Source: Asterias amurensis | Lineage: Eukaryota; Echinodermata; Asteroidea; Forcipulatida; Asteriidae | NCBI RefSeq assembly: GCF_032118995.1 | Contig: NC_092659.1 | Location: 16,238,177 to 16,302,176, forward strand | Reading direction: 5' to 3' | Length of the DNA stretch: 64,000 bases | Shown here: piece after piece, positions 1 to 11,415 of the stretch | How the letters are laid out: the number at the start of each line of letters is the position of its first letter | How positions within the stretch are numbered: the first letter of the stretch is position 1 | The notes under the pieces: generated by a model | What the model was told of the DNA's origin: nothing | Database searches by the model: none | Seen by the model: only the letters and a program-made list of their open reading frames with translations | Translations under genes and position numbers: made by a program

Positions 1-1073
1 GAAAGTATGAACTTCCCCTTAAATTACCAACACAACAGCATTTGTGAATCAGTTTTTTAATCAATGGTAATATTGTGCAGATGTTAATTGTTAATTGACG
101 AATTTAACTTTAAATTGGTCGTCAAAAAGTCAGGAAGAAGTAGATAGGGGTTTCCTTGTGTTTTCCCTTCAGTTAGTACAACTGTTTGGTCAGCATCTGA
201 CATTATTGCCATATCTGAACTGTTTAGGCAGAGTTGCCAACATTTGCATCTCTAACCAGGGAGATTTTGAACACTCAAAATCGGGAAAAAGTTTTCACAA
301 TCAGGGAGGTTTTCAACTTTGTTATATTCAGAAAATAGAAAGATTGATTTATTTTATGGAAACTTTCTGCTCAAAAATTAGGGCAACTTTCAACTTCGTC
401 AAGTTTTGGGAAGACTTGGCGACTCTGCTCTCAGGGTGTTGGTGCCACGGATGAACTATTCTTCAACCCGTGAATGGTGATGATGCAGCAATCCAGCTGC
501 CTGTCGCTTCAGACATGGCCTGTCTGAAACTCCCAAAGCCTGTGTTTTTTGCCCATTTTGAGTCAAATCTATAAGCTTTTGATTAACGTAAAGTTAACGA
601 TTGAGTCGACATTTTACATGTTAATTAATTTTATAATAAGACAAATTTACGATATATTATATACACCTATTTATAAGCAAATAAATCATAACAAAGTGTG
701 CAAATTTACTTTTTCTCTGTGTGAGATTTTATTACTATTCAAAACACTTGCACATACAGTATTTACAAAGGAATTTAAATAACAAACCAACTAACCATTG
801 CCCATAACCCTCCAGTTCAAAATCATATAACATGTATTCTCTTTGCCAAAATGAAGTATTCAGAATGTCTGAGACACAAATGGTAATTACTTATCATTGG
901 ACAAGGCATTACAAGCTTATAAAGGTCCACAACATTTTGTGTTGAGTGGCCACAGAGTGAAAGGGAGCGGAGGATCGAGAGCAGTCTGTCCGAATAACAG
1001 TTACTTTTCAATGGACCTTGCAAACTGATCTTACCCAAGTCCAAGCGTGGTGGTGTTTAGTAACTGGAGAGTG
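1..1073. other. intergenic, no gene seen
   Basis: AT-rich DNA beyond the 3' end of SDHAF2. Short reading frames here show no recognisable protein and no splice-bounded coding blocks. A short phrase (cagggag followed by ttttgaac or ttttcaac) occurs twice around 257-313. Nothing else is supported. Confidence 0.6.
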
Positions 1074-1074
1074 T

Positions 1075-1460
1075 TTAAAGACACTGGACACTATTGGTAA
1101 TTGTCAAAGACCAGTCTTCTCACTTGGTGTATCTCAACATATGCATAAAATAACATATCTGTGGAAATTTGAGCTCAATTGGTCGTCGAAGTTGCGAGAT
1201 AATAATAAAAGAACAAACACCCTTGTCACACAAAGTTGTGTGCTTTCAGATGCTTGATTTCAAACCTCAAAATCTAATTCTGAGGTCTTGAAATCAAATT
1301 CGTGGAAAATTACTTCTTCCTTGAAAACTATGCACTTCAGAGGGAGCCGTTTCTCACAATGTTTCATACTATCAACCTCTACCCACTCGTTACCAAGAAA
1401 GGTTTCATGCTAATAATTATTGAGTAATTACCAATACATGTAGTGTCCACTGCTTTTAAG
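1075..1460. repeat. TTAA-flanked MITE, family A
   Basis: Inverted-repeat element of about 385 bp. The left end reads ttaaagacactggacactat; the right end reads tagtgtccactgcttttaag, near the reverse complement. It has no coding capacity. This is the commonest repeat of the window. The internal block tcagagggagccgtttctca and the inverted pair around aaatctaattctgaggtctt recur in the other copies. Confidence 0.85.
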
Positions 1461-1555
1461 GACAATTGCTTATCACTGGACCAAGCATAGCAATCTATCC
1501 AAATCCAACCATTTTGGTATTGAATGACCATAGACCTAAGTTAAAGATCCTCAAT

Positions 1556-3845
1556 TTATTGTCGGATTTCATCTTCGGGAAGATCTGGCTGTCTTATTCT
1601 CGATTCCATATTCACATTACTGACGTGTTTCTTCAACAGGTCCATCACATCACCCTTGAACTCCTCTGGTGTTGGTTTGTGATCTAACAACAGCGAAGAA
1701 CAGGGGAGAGAAATAAGTTATTGTTACTTCTTTCAATACTTCTTCGTAGTGCACATAGTTTACAAAAAAATGTTTCTTACTTTAGCCCCAAAATCCTAAG
1801 AAGTACATGAACAAAAGGAGGGTGCTGTGGCTAAGGAGTAACAAGACTATGCTTTGTTTTTGAAGAGGAACGGGCACCAAGGCATTTTCTCATGGGTTAA
1901 AGGCAACCTATGAGGAAATCATAAGTTTCTACTGGAGCATTTCAAGGGCACCAAGGCAATGACCAGGGGGCATGGAGGCAATCGCCTTTGTTGCCTCCGT
2001 TAAAACATTTTCTACATCACACATTTATGAGCTAGCCTTACCTGTCACCCAGTGGAATATATCCCAGTCATTATCAGGCTTGTTGATCATGAAGTCGTAC
2101 TGCTCCAACTGTGTCTTGTCAAATGTTGGAAGATACCGAGATGCGAAAGTGCTGAAAAACCAAGTGAAAAATCACAGTCTGTTACTGTTGTGTACTCTAA
2201 ACAGGGTTATCTGCAGGACTGTAGGCCATATAACAAACACGTTGGGGCATTCTGTGTCCTAATTTGTCAAGTTTGGCTGAAGCCTTCTCACTGAACTGAA
2301 ACAAAATTCTTTGGAAGGTATTTTCTTGATTTATCTCAGTTTGTTTTGTGGAAGTTTTTCTGTGCACTCTAGAGCATTTTAAATGGTTTTATTTCATGAT
2401 TTGTCTCTTTCTTTGCCCTTGAGTGGAGTCCCCAAATTTGTAAATGCTAGCCCTTTCTGTAGCTTACATTTTGGGGAGTTCCCCTTCAATGACTTGACTA
2501 ATTTTAACCCTTGAGAGGTCTTTCATTTTGTGTTTATCACCATATTCACCAAGACGCAGAAACTTGTTTTTCTCTTGTGGTTTGAAAGACAATTTCAAAC
2601 TTGTTGTATTATAGAAACATATTAACTATGTTAACAAGGGAAACAATGGAATTATGTCTGTTCTGTCTATTCAAGTCATGACCTTAACTTGACCTTTTTT
2701 GGTTGCCGGGAAGTCGATCACATCTTGCAGCCATTTCGGCAGCTTTTCGGTACAAGCCGTTTGTTGTGGCTGCTAAGATCTCCAAAGGTAGATTTACCAC
2801 AATATTTCTGTAAATTTAATACTCTTCATCCCCAATGCAAATTTAACATCTATTACACAATACTTCCGTTGGGATGTAGTACCTGAGCAAGAGACCATTC
2901 TCCAGCATTCCTCTCTTACGGCTCTGGTACAGTAGTCTGGCCCGTTGCAGCTCAATGGCTTCATTAACTGGCTGTTTCCATTCAGGGATGGATATCTCTT
3001 CTGTGGGTGGAGGGTCAATTGGAGGGCCGCTGGAAGAGAGTCGATGCAATGGCCTCAGATGACCCTGAAAAAAAGTATTGATAAAAACATTATAAAAAGA
3101 AAAAAGATTAATTACTGTTTTCAAATAACTTTGAAAATAATTGTTTAATTAACTTTCATCAGTTTAAACTATAGTTGCGATAACGTAACCGTCCTCCCGA
3201 CGGCAAAGAAGGGTTACGTTATCCCAACTTTAGTTTAATAAGTTAAAATTGTCCCACCAAATTAAATCCAACTACTGACAGTGTATGTGTGTATGTCTTA
3301 GACATTGTCTATCAGATTTGGCATAGACATGATTGCTCTGGACTGGCCCACTCCGCCCACTGTCACTTACCGCCTGATTGATATGAAAGATCACACCAAA
3401 GTAAAATTAAAATTTCTAATAAAGTTCACGAACAAAATTATTAAACTATAGTATAATTACTACACATAAAAATACAGCCATGGTCGGTATACAAAACAAA
3501 TAGACAAATAATTGAGTGTTCAGCAAAATTGTCCAATTCTCATATAAAAGGACATAGGCCCTACCAAATGAAATGGGCATCAAGAAATGAAATAAACGTT
3601 ACGTAAACAAACGCCAACCATTTGAGTTTATTGACAACAAATGAAAGGCGGTGTTTTTAAGAAGACGTGGTCGGATCGACTGTCTGTGCTGTGTAGCCGT
3701 AATTCAATGGCGATCTACTTGCGATCTATCCTTTAAATAATTGAGTTTCATTTAAGCAAATTGTTACCGTATTTGCTGAAACAAAACAGAGCGTTTTTCT
3801 GCATGAACCTGCTAAAATTGTTCTGGCTATTATGGAGGCTGCCAT
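1556..3845 (-). CDS. SDHAF2: Succinate dehydrogenase assembly factor 2, mitochondrial (complete, 4 exons)
   Basis: The product helps attach FAD covalently to the flavoprotein subunit of succinate dehydrogenase (complex II) in the mitochondrial matrix (known for the Sdh5/SdhE/SDHAF2 family). Minus-strand coding exons, first to last: 3845-3768, 3064-2883, 2151-2042, 1683-1556. All junctions are GT..AG (donors GTAACA, GTACTA, GTAAGG) and in phase, giving 165 aa against about 166 for the human protein. Residues 1-26 ([13 protein letters not shown]...) are basic and lack acidic residues, as a mitochondrial presequence should. The family signature RKRGMLEN is at 75-82, containing the RGxxE motif. 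NDWDI is in exon 3, and exon 4 ends in a stretch like the family C-terminus ([10 protein letters not shown]). The ATG has a good context (A at -3, G at +4). The hexamer AATAAA overlaps the stop codon. Intron 3 carries a repeat at 1862-2008. Confidence 0.95.
1862..2008. repeat. Dispersed repeat, family D (caccaaggc type), in SDHAF2 intron 3
   Basis: Contains gggcaccaaggcattttc, then ggagcatttcaagggcacca and a cctttgttgcctccg end. The same blocks recur, in either orientation, near 13085-13645 (split), 16400-16510, 20585-20735, 32290-32465, 37095-37265 and 63178-63345. It does not code. It is probably a non-autonomous inverted-repeat element of about 150-180 bp. Confidence 0.6.
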
Positions 3846-3960
3846 CTTTGATTCCAATTGGTGCAAGATATGTGAACAGATTTCCTATGGTACATGTACG
3901 AGTAGGATTCTACTCTACTCTACTCACTATATAACTGGTACTCTTCACATTGCTGTGTTA
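3846..3960 (-). promoter_or_regulatory. Likely SDHAF2 5' UTR and promoter
   Basis: Lies directly upstream of the SDHAF2 ATG on the minus strand. Read on that strand, it contains ccaattgg (a CCAAT-type motif). The start codon itself sits in aaagatggcagcc, which resembles the YY1-type motif (AAnATGGCGGC) often found over translation starts of housekeeping genes. No TATA box is obvious. The transcription start is not known. Confidence 0.4.
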
Positions 3961-4802
3961 AATCAATGCAAAAATAACTGAGTACCAGCATACACCATAC
4001 CATACACATACACACATACATAATGTACATTACATGTACACTGCATGCTCATGTCCCTCTCGTCCGCCGTCGTCGCAAGCGTCGTCCACAGCTAGTTTTG
4101 ACGCGGATTTGGTGATTTATGATGCCGATCCGAAACATTGATGGACATCTTTTCTCGGTAAGAAGTTGATTTTGTGCACGGTGGTCTTAACTGGTCACTC
4201 TCAAATTGTTAAATGATCAACGTCAATTATTTTATATCAGATACTTAATTAATTAAGACTTCCATTATCAAATAACATGTCATGTTCCAATTATATCATG
4301 TTCATCCATGGAGGTATAATTCTACCTCCATGGTTCATCCTACTAATAATAGTATCCTAGCCCCATATAATAATGAATAGGCTAGTTGGCCTTAGCTTTC
4401 GATCCAATCCGGACCTTCTTCAGAGGCATAAAACAAGTACAAACAAATACATATCCATTTATAGAAAAAGAGAGGGGGAAAGGGATTAAGGAAAGGATCC
4501 AGATGTTCTGAGAAGAACAGGTGGGAAGTGCGAAAAGACCCATATAATAATAATGATAATAAAATATCAATCAATATACTGTCATACATGCCATAAACAT
4601 GGCCCAACCCAGTGGATTGTACCGATTTATTGGGCTAGGTCATCCCTTATTTTTATTCTTATTCTTTATTTGGCCATTAAACAATAACAATATACAAACA
4701 GACAGTATGTAAAATAAATAATATAAAAACAAAAGTAAATACAAAGCAAGACAAAAAGTACGGCACAGGAAATTACAAAACAACCCTAATGTGATGGCCA
4801 GC
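3961..4802. other. intergenic, no gene seen
   Basis: AT-rich DNA with catacaca/acatgtac-type microsatellite patches near 3990-4040. A palindromic phrase, atccatggaggtataattctacctccatgg, spans about 4303-4332. No coding block is recognisable. Confidence 0.5.
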
Positions 4803-6475
4803 CCCCCAATTTCACGAAACTCATCGCAAGTAGCGGCGCATCGCAGGGTTTGCGATGCGTCGCAGACCTAAGACACGTCGCGGCTGCGACGAGTTCCACA
4901 ATACATTTCACCAAACACGTCGTAAGCGCAACGAGTCGCAATACAAACTATTTCCATTCTTAATAAAAACAACCTTTTGGACGAGGATGAACTGCTAAAG
5001 TTATGCGGCTGTTTTATGTTATTTACAGCTTGGTCATGAAACAGTCGTGTATTATAGTTCATTCAAGTAGGCAGTTTCAGTGAAATTAAATGCAGGTGAT
5101 TTTTTTCTCTGACAAGATGTGGTCTGTTAAGGTGTATTATATGGAGTAAAAATCAATTTAATATTTTGAAATCTATTGTTTGGTTGAAGAGATATAACGT
5201 TTTTAATGAGCGTGGATCGTCCAAAAAATGTACCTGTGTTCAAGTTCAATTTGTTATGTTTTTCTTCATATCGACCACAGCCAAGTTTAACGCACAGCCT
5301 ATGGCAAAAGAGGGCGCACTATATGACAAGCTCCCTCTGGGGAGGTTTGCAGACTGTGCGATGTACATGTACACGTGCGTATTTAGGACAACTTTGCAAG
5401 AAATGGTTAAACAAAAACAAATCAAATGACACCAAATTTTCACAAGTTAATCTTAAAAGTATGGGAATTAGCACTGACAAAGTTGCATTCAATTTTGATA
5501 ATTATCTCAGGAAGAAATCTTGATTAAAAAAACGGAAAACGCTGACAAAAATAGGATTTCGTGGTAAAAGCTATGCGACTAGATGTACCATGTGCGGAGT
5601 TTTATTGGCTACACGATGATGTAATCGTTATCTCATTTTGTGTAAACATATGCTCCCTCATCGTAAAAAACCATCTTCGGGCTTCTTCGGCTCTTTCCGA
5701 AGATTTCCGAAATCCGTTGTCCACGGGGTTCAAAGGTGACGTCATGCACAAACGAATGGGCGCTACACGCGAGGCCAAGAATCCGGTTTCTGTCGTTGCT
5801 CTCTATTTTTTACAATATCTCCAAAACTATTTATCTGATTTCAAAACTTTTTGAAATGTAAGCACGAGGAGAGAATGCTCCTGCCTGCTGTCAAGTCTCA
5901 TAGTTGTGAGTTGTACAAAATGTGAGTTATGATTTAATACATTTCGTTCTTTTTTTCGGGGCTGTGTGTGTGTGTGTTTTGGTACACGTGAAATCAACTT
6001 GATGAAACTGCCTAATTCAAGATGGCAGACAGTCAACCATTTCGGACCAGCGTTTAGGTTTGGGTTGTTTTGGTTGGTTTATACTTATTAATTGGTTGAG
6101 TTGTTTAAGTTTGTGTGTACTTTGTTATGCCTGTGTTTGTTTTCTTTTACCCGTCCTTTTTTTTTGGGGGGGGGGAAGGTAAATTTCCATTTGTTGTCTA
6201 GTGTCTTCCCGATTGGTTCACGGAAGTTACATGTGGTAATTGTTATGTCCTTTCATGCATTTTGTGCGTAAACAAATGAAACATAGCATTCTACCGTCGA
6301 CCCTATGGGTAGTCGTAACTTACAACGTGTTCTTCCCCGTTGTCAAGGAACTTACGATGTATCCAATGCACCATAACTTTGATGAAATGGATTTCATACG
6401 CAGCGCAACTTACGACGTGTAACCGGTCGCAACTTGCACTTGCGACGCGTCGCAGCGCTTCGTGAAATCAGGGGC
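4803..6475. mobile_element. Non-autonomous TIR element of about 1.67 kb
   Basis: The left end carries cccccaatttcacgaaact; the right end carries cttcgtgaaatcaggggc, approximately its reverse complement. Both subterminal regions are unusually rich in TCGCA/TGCGA and ACGTCG words (4826-4945 and 6325-6460), unlike the AT-rich interior, as expected for binding sites of a transposase acting in trans. The interior holds only short reading frames and no recognisable transposase. The superfamily is not assigned and the exact borders are uncertain. Confidence 0.55.
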
Positions 6476-7696
6476 AGGATCAACAAAAGTATAATTAAAC
6501 ACTCTGTAGCTCGAACACCTGTTAATCCACTCATATAGGGAGGCAAACTCACTATATTATATACTCTCTTTGGAAAAATAAAAACAATTAAAAGTAAATA
6601 TAAATAATCTGTATACACAAAGCACAACTTGAAACAACAAAACCAAAAACAAACACCAGAAATTAGACAAGCAAATAAATAAATAAATAAATAACCAAAT
6701 TGTTAATCAAAACAATGTAAACAAAAAGTAACAATAAGTAAATGAATAAATAGTTGGAAAGGTACATGTAACAAGAAATATAGCAACAAATAAATCAAAA
6801 TATGGATGGATAAACAAAAAAATAGGTCAATAAATAAACAGACAAATTGATAAAATAACAACGCAAGCAACGAAAAGTTAATCAAACTAACTCCTTTTCC
6901 AACATACATACCTTTACATCAATAAAAGGATGATTAAATATGAATAAAGCAATCAAAACAACCGATCAATTAATAAACAAATAATCAATAAATCAGAAAT
7001 TAGATAAGCAAATAAATATTTAAATTAATAAATAACAAAAATTTTGATATTTTATTTCTGAGTTACATGCACTCATCCGTCTATCTATCCACTCATTCAT
7101 TCATTCACCCATTTTTTTCCTTTATTATATCCAACTGCAGGTATAAATGTAGAAATCAACCTTCAAGCAGTACTGGACTACCATGAAATAATGCAACTAC
7201 TCCTCCGCCCCACTAGCCTTTTGTCAAGGCCTTCGTGGCTTAGACACTAGTTTGGTAGAGCCGTGATTCGAAGCGCCTGGAAGGGGATATTTGCAGGCTG
7301 GTCAAACCTTCCAGTCATTTTGAATGCGGATCTATGAAGCAATGAAGGCTACAGTCCCCCTGGTGGTACACGAGAGTATCAGACCAGTTGTCAGTAAAAG
7401 TTCTCATGCACACTGCATAGTCTCTACAGATTTTAAATATTGTGGGACAGAAACCTCATTTCATATTTGGGGAAAACAACAAAAGTATACAAAAATCACA
7501 TACCCATGTCAAAATGTTACTTTTGACATGAATACTACAAAATACAGTATGTTCAAGTTGCAGTTAATGTTAAAAAATGTTTATTTTGTACTTATGTAAA
7601 ACGCGTTTAAAAAACTCAATCATATTATGCGCCTTGAACACCCAGCAGGGTGGATATGTGCGCATTTTAAGTCTTATTATTACTATTATTATTATT
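6476..7696. repeat. AT-rich stretch with AAAT-type microsatellite
   Basis: The AAAT-type microsatellite run is clearest at about 6675-6703 and continues imperfectly to 7040. Further on there is an ATT microsatellite near 7675-7700. No gene is seen. Confidence 0.55.
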
Positions 7697-7934
7697 ATTT
7701 AAAGGCAGTGCACACTATTGGATAATTACTCAAAATAATGATTAGCATAAAACCTTTCTTGGTGGCGAGTAATGGGGAGAGGTTGATAGTATAAAACAAG
7801 GTGAGAAACGGCTTCCTCTGATGTGCCTTAGTTTTTGAGAAAAAAAGGTTTGTTATTTTATGCATATGTTGAGATACACCAACTGTGAAGGCTAGTCTTT
7901 GACAGTTACCAATAGTCTCCACTGCCTTTAAATA
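7697..7934. repeat. TTAA-flanked MITE, family A, internally deleted
   Basis: Begins ttaaaggcagtgcacactat and ends tctccactgcctttaaat. It is only about 235 bp long because the central block of the full element is missing. Confidence 0.8.
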
Positions 7935-8091
7935 ATGATAGTCCATTATACTATAATGTATGTTACATGAAACAGTTTCCTAGCTACTACTAGACCATTT
8001 TTATATTATTTGGATGTTGATATCAATGACCAAATGTCATGGTTGAAAATAATAATAATAAAGCATGCAAAAACATTCAATGTAACTTTTA

Positions 8092-8420
8092 AAGGCACTG
8101 GACACCTTTGGTAACCAGTCTTCTCACTTGGTGTATGTCAACATAATGCACACAAAACAAACCTGTGAAAATTTGATTCATTCGGTCGTTGAAGTTGCGA
8201 GAGTATATTGGAGGATAAAACACCCTTGTTGCTCAAGTTATGTGCTTTCAGATGCAAAATTCGAGCTTGAATTCAATCAAATATTTGAGTGAGAAATTTT
8301 TGTCCTTCTCACAAACTACGTTATTTCAGAGGGAGCCATTTCTCACAATGTTTTATACTATCAACAGCTCACCGTAACCTGTTACCAAGTTAATTACCAA
8401 TAGTGTTCAGTGCCTTTAAT
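8092..8420. repeat. TTAA-flanked MITE, family A
   Basis: Begins ttaaaggcactggacacctt and ends caatagtgttcagtgcctttaa. The interior contains tcagagggagccatttctca. Confidence 0.8.
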
Positions 8421-9512
8421 ATGGGAATAAAAGGGTAGCGACAGGTTGTTACGTGTGATCGGCTTGGGCGAGGGTCTTGAGCGCATGGCAATGACCCTGC
8501 AAGGTTTAAACGGACATTTAAGAATGAGTCACTACTTTTTTATTCCGAATCATGAATGCCCTTTTGTTAAAAAACATTACAAAAATACAATTACAGACAC
8601 TTTGACCGTTTAAAATTTGAGTTTTGAAATATTGTTGTTTAAAATGTTCAATACATTTTCACACAAAAACGGTTTTTGGGATACATAACTTTGAGTGAGC
8701 AATGAATGCTCACCCATAATAGGACCTTGGTCAGACAATTTTCTCACAAGAAAAAGGTTTAAGTTCAAAACAATTTTAAAGTTGGAAGCACTTTCTATTA
8801 TTATGACAGGTTTCTGTTAAATGAATATACTGTAGCTATATATATTGATGTGACCAGAGCGCTAACACCCCATTATACACGCATTAAAGTTTTGAAGCCG
8901 TGTCGGCGCATCAAATGTTCATGTACAAACGAATACAAAAAAGCTTGATATTTTGTACGGCAATTGTACGGCTATTTGCATGATAGTGCATTTGTTATTT
9001 TCTATGTGTCATCGAACCAAAACGTGCAGCAAATGTAAACGCACAATCTGCTGATGAGCGTCCAAACTGCGAGCGTCATTTGCGTCATGTTTAAAAGGCA
9101 TGTTTACTATTTTAAGTTTTTGTAGCGCAGACAGACGCTAATGGGCAGTTGCGTACGAAAGCGCACACGCCGAATTAAAAAAAAAAAAGTCAATGTGAAT
9201 TAAAATCTTGTCATAGTCATGCAACACATCAAACATGTCTGTGCCCAGGGTGGCTTCAAAACACAGAGCAAGTTAGCGCTATATACATGTAAATGTAGAT
9301 TATTATTATTATGATTATTATTATTCAGTATGTATAGCTCTATGGTTAAACGCGACCTTTATATTTGTTTTTTATGTGATTATTTGACATTAATATGTGG
9401 AACTCAGTTGTGTAATTGCGATGGATTTTTTTAATAAACCTGTTTTATACTAAATTGAATTAATTTTGTCAACTTTATTTTGCATTGCATTGATTAAGGT
9501 TCTTCCTCTTTA
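8421..9512. other. intergenic, no gene seen
   Basis: AT-rich DNA with a poly-A run at about 9178-9188 and an ATT microsatellite at about 9300-9325. No coding block or clear repeat borders are seen. Confidence 0.5.
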
Positions 9513-10680
9513 ATGCTTTATTCTGGCCCTATGCTTTAGCACTGTGTAGGATTCTGTCCCTATGCTTTAGCATTGAGTAGGATTCTGGCCCTATGCTTTA
9601 GCATTGAGTAGGATTCTGGCCCTATGCTTTAGCATTGAGTAGGATTCTGGCCCTATGCTATAGCATTGAGTAGGATTCTGGCCCTATGCTTTAGCATTGA
9701 GTAGGATTCTGGCCCTATGCTTTAGCACTCTGTAGGATTCTGTCCCTATGCTTTAGCATTGAGTAGGATTCTGGCCCTATGCTTTAGCATTGAGTAGGAT
9801 TCTGGCCCTATGCTTTAGCATTGAGTAGGATTCTGGCCCTATGCTTTAGCATTGAGTAGGATTCTGGCCCTATGCTTTAGCATTGAGTAGGATTTTGGCC
9901 GTATGCTTTAGCACTCTGTAGGATTCTGTCCCTATGCTTTAGCATTGAGTAGGATTCTGGCCCTATGCTTTAGCATTGAGTAGGATTCTGGCCGTATGCT
10001 TTAGCACTCTGTAGGATTCTGTCCCTATGCTTTAGCATTGAGTAGGATTCTGGCCCTATGCTTTAGCATTGAGTAGGATTCTGGCCCTATGCTTTAGCAT
10101 TGAGTAGGATTCTGGCCCTATGCTTTAGCATTGAGTAGGATTCTGGCCCTATGCTTTAGCATTGAGTAGGATTCTGGCCCTATGCTACATGTATAGCATT
10201 GAGTAGGATTCTGGCCCTATGCTTTAGCACTGAGTAGGATTCTGGCCCTATGCTTTAGCACTGTGTAGGATTCTGGCCCTATGCTTTAGCATTGAGTAGG
10301 ATTCTGGCCCTATGCTTTAGCATTGAGTAGGATTCTGGCCCTATGCTTTAGCATTGAGTAGGATTCTGGCCCTATGCTTTAGCATTGAGTAGGATTCTGG
10401 CCCTATGCTTTAGCATTGAGTAGGATTCTGGCCTTATGCTTTAGCACTGTGTAGGATTCTGGCCCTATGCTTTAGCATTGAGTAGGATTCTGGCCCTATG
10501 CTTTAGCACTGTGTAGGATTCTGTCCCTATGCTTCAGCACTGTGTAGGATTATTCCTCTATGTTTCAGCATTGTGTAGGATTCTTCCCCTATGCTTTAGC
10601 ACTGTGTAGATTCTGGTCCTATTGCTTTAACATTGTGTAGGATTCTGTCCCTATGCTTTAGCATGGAGTAGCATTCTCTG
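9513..10680. repeat. 31-bp tandem satellite, about 37 units
   Basis: The unit contains ctatgctttagcattgagta, preceded by ggattctggc, with a strict 31-bp period through most of the array. Variants are not random. Units ending cactctg occur at 9726, 9912 and 10005 (spacing 186 and 93 bp, i.e. 6 and 3 units), and each is followed by a unit reading ctgtccc instead of ctggccc. That indicates higher-order blocks. One unit near 10182 has a small insertion (ctacatgtatagc). Units at both ends are more diverged. 31 is not a multiple of 3, and no long frame crosses the array. Confidence 0.97.
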
Positions 10681-11337
10681 ACACTTTCGTCATAAAAAAT
10701 CATGCTATTCAATTCTGCAAACACATTATAATGATCCATGATTAAAAAGGCAGAGGGCGCCCTACCTAGCCCTCCGTTGGTTCAAGCAATCACTGGTTTT
10801 GTACAGTACTATATGGAGTAGAGCAGAAAGCACAGAGGTCAATGAGTAGTGTAGAATCCTACTTCGCCTGTGTGGTAAAATTTTTGTTAACATATCTTGC
10901 AGGGTATATTTGATTCTTATGTAATTTTTAACAGTCTGGTTACCAACACTTCAGTGTTTGTGAATTTAACAGGAGACGTCAGGGTGCCAACTTTATGTCG
11001 AGTTAGCGCCTCGGTCGAGTTGTCGAATAGTATGTTTATATTATACAGAAGTCTTCACTCGCCCCATGTGCTATTGTTACTGCATTTCGGGACGAGTGAG
11101 CAAAGGTCGAGAGTTTCGAAGCTAGACTTGTTTCAGTAAAAAATATTAAAAACGTTTATGAATATAAACAAAATACGTTTTAAAACATATGTTTGCGTCG
11201 TTTTTGCAATTATGAAAAAACAATTAAGCATCAATATCAAGCTTATTATTTAAAAAAGTGCTTAAACATGTCTCAATTATATTCTTAAAAAGTTTCATTC
11301 TGCAAAATTATTGAACATGCCTGATATTTAGGATTTC
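10681..11337. other. upstream flank of SMC4, no gene seen
   Basis: Between the satellite and the likely SMC4 promoter. It has a short GC-rich patch, gcagagggcgccctacctag, at about 10751-10770. Nothing codes convincingly. Confidence 0.5.
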
Positions 11338-11415
11338 GACCAATCAAATCTTTCGTTAAAAAGGCGGTCAACGTACAGCGCCATTTTCAATCGTGCTATT
11401 GAAGTCAAATGTCAG
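11338..11415 (+). promoter_or_regulatory. Likely SMC4 promoter and non-coding exon 0
   Basis: A CCAAT box (gaccaatcaa, core 11340-11344) is followed by aaaaggcggtc (11359-11369) and gcgccatttt (11378-11387), the latter two being E2F/YY1-like. The stretch ends at 11415 in a strong splice donor, gtcag|gtgagt. The first coding exon at 13002 has an acceptor (ctttag) and only 9 bases of leader, so a non-coding first exon ending here fits. CCAAT plus E2F-like sites are usual in cell-cycle genes such as condensin subunits. The exact transcription start is not visible. Confidence 0.5.

Noticed and set aside
95..454. 119-codon plus-strand frame
   Set aside because: No recognisable domain, AT-rich composition like the flanks and no splice or promoter context. 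It is best explained by chance.
9513..10680. CRISPR array
   Set aside because: Units are contiguous 31-mers without unique spacers, in a eukaryotic genome. It is a satellite.
10751..10770. CTCF-like gagggcgcc word (also at 5310 and 51330)
   Set aside because: Short degenerate words of this kind are expected by chance, and nothing else supports insulator sites.
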